Below are positions 6,868 to 7,558 of a stretch of 7,558 nucleotides of DNA, piece after piece. The position numbers and the translations under genes were made by a program. Within the stretch, counting starts at the first letter, position 1. Each line of letters starts with the position of its first letter. The notes under the pieces are model-generated. The model was not told the origin of the DNA, made no database searches, and saw nothing but the letters and a program-made list of their open reading frames with translations. Origin of the DNA: Alphaproteobacteria bacterium. Its GTDB lineage: Bacteria > Pseudomonadota > Alphaproteobacteria > Puniceispirillales > Puniceispirillaceae. Where the stretch lies: positions 1 to 7,558 of the forward strand of contig WTHY01000172.1 of assembly GCA_011522945.1 (NCBI GenBank), given 5' to 3'.

Positions 6868-7542
6868 GATTTAGGGGCTCGCTTTTCAAGTTGTAATTCA
6901 GCCCGCACTTCGTCAGGCGTCATCAAATTTGCACCCATGGAGGTAATAATGCTGGCAGCTCTCTCAACAAGCTGCGCATTCGTGGCCAATACGCCTCTAT
7001 CCAGCATCAAATTATCTTCAAGACCCACGCGCACATTACCGCCGGCTAACACTGCTGCAGCAACATAGGGCATCTGATGGCGTCCGAGGGAAAAGGCAGA
7101 AAATGTCCAGCTCTCTGGCACATTATTCACCATGGCCATCAGCGTATTCAGATCATTGGGTGCGCCCCATGGCACGCCCATACAGAGTTGCACAAGCACA
7201 GGCTCAGGGATGAGGCCTTCTTCGACAAGTTGTTTTGCAAACCAGAGATGGCCTGTGTCAAAGGCTTCAATCTCTATGCGCACGCCGATATCTGTCATAC
7301 GTTTGGCCATATCACGCAGCATGCCAGGCGTATTTGTCATCACATAGTCAGCCTCTGCAAAATTCATTGTACCGCAATCGAGCGTACAAATTTCTGGCAA
7401 GCATTCAGCAACATGCGCCACCCGCTCTGCTGCTCCTGCCATATCTGTGCCAGCTGTATTTAAGGGGAGTGGATCAGCTGAAGACCCAAACACCATATCC
7501 CCGCCCATACCAGCTGTCAGGTTTAAGACGACATCAGTATCA
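6864..7542 (-). CDS. beta-keto acid cleavage enzyme (BKACE, DUF849), likely 3-dehydrocarnitine cleavage, N-terminus missing
   Basis: BKACE enzymes use zinc to transfer a two-carbon keto-acid fragment with acetyl-CoA. Here the likely reaction is 3-dehydrocarnitine plus acetyl-CoA to betainyl-CoA plus acetoacetate. About 225 native residues are visible. They include DVVLNLTAGMGGDM near the cut end, LVQLCMGVPWGAP, FSLGRHQMPY and VRVGLEDN (encoded near 7034-7011). In that last motif the Arg, Glu and Asp have the spacing of Arg226, Glu230 and Asp231 of the characterised family member Kce. The His-x-His zinc motif lies in the missing N-terminus, about 55-75 residues by family length. The ATG at 7508 is internal, not a start: family sequence continues in frame upstream of it to about 7541. 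Bases 7543-7558 are adapter and must not be translated as part of the gene. The substrate is inferred from the adjoining lcdH fusion, whose ATG overlaps this stop codon. Confidence 0.88.
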
Positions 7543-7558
7543 CTGTCTCTTATACACA
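7543..7558 (+). other. Tn5/Nextera mosaic-end adapter remnant (sequencing artefact)
   Basis: The last 16 bases, CTGTCTCTTATACACA, equal the first 16 of the 19-base Tn5 mosaic end as used in Nextera libraries. The orientation is that of adapter read-through at the 3' end of an insert, and the match runs exactly to the end of the sequence. This points to untrimmed adapter at a contig end rather than native DNA. A real Tn5-type element end is conceivable but far less likely. Confidence 0.93.

Noticed and set aside
6864..7508. Taking the ATG at 7508 as the BKACE start
   Set aside because: Family-typical sequence (D-V-V-L-N-L-T-A-G) continues in frame upstream, and the protein would lack the zinc-binding N-terminus.
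7543..7558. A genuine transposon end at the right edge
   Set aside because: The match is to the synthetic hyperactive mosaic end, lies exactly at the sequence end, and interrupts a gene in adapter read-through orientation.

Overview
The window is 7,558 bases long. All six genes lie on the minus strand, so transcription runs from the right edge to the left. GC content looks close to 50% by eye and codon use looks uniform. The proteins resemble those of Alphaproteobacteria such as rhizobia, roseobacters and the marine SAR116 group. This placement is an impression from family resemblance, not a measurement.

Right and centre (about 7542 down to 1370) is one tightly packed catabolic operon for carnitine-type quaternary amines. 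In transcription order it encodes: (1) a beta-keto acid cleavage enzyme (BKACE, DUF849), cut by the right edge; (2) L-carnitine dehydrogenase fused to a hotdog thioesterase; (3) an acyl-CoA dehydrogenase; (4) a one-chain ADP-forming acyl-CoA synthetase; (5) a CaiD-like crotonobetainyl-CoA hydratase. Junctions are a 4-bp overlap, then gaps of 14, 4 and 2 bases.

The genes fit a route in two halves. In the first, gamma-butyrobetaine or crotonobetaine is activated to its CoA thioester (synthetase), oxidised (dehydrogenase) and hydrated to L-carnitinyl-CoA (CaiD-like). In the second, free L-carnitine is oxidised to 3-dehydrocarnitine (LcdH) and cleaved with acetyl-CoA to betainyl-CoA and acetoacetate (BKACE). 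Betainyl-CoA is then hydrolysed to glycine betaine (fused thioesterase). The second half is established chemistry for these families. The first half is inferred from the CaiD likeness and the operon context. The operon promoter, regulator and transporter are not in the window.

Positions 1042-1369 are non-coding. They hold a nested inverted repeat just past the caiD-like stop, a weak terminator-like T-run and a short palindrome. Left (1041 down to 1) is the N-terminal 347 residues of an SF2 DEAH-type helicase (COG1061-like), cut by the left edge and probably unrelated to the operon.

The last 16 bases (7543-7558) match the Tn5/Nextera mosaic-end adapter and are almost certainly a sequencing artefact. 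The native sequence stops at about 7542.
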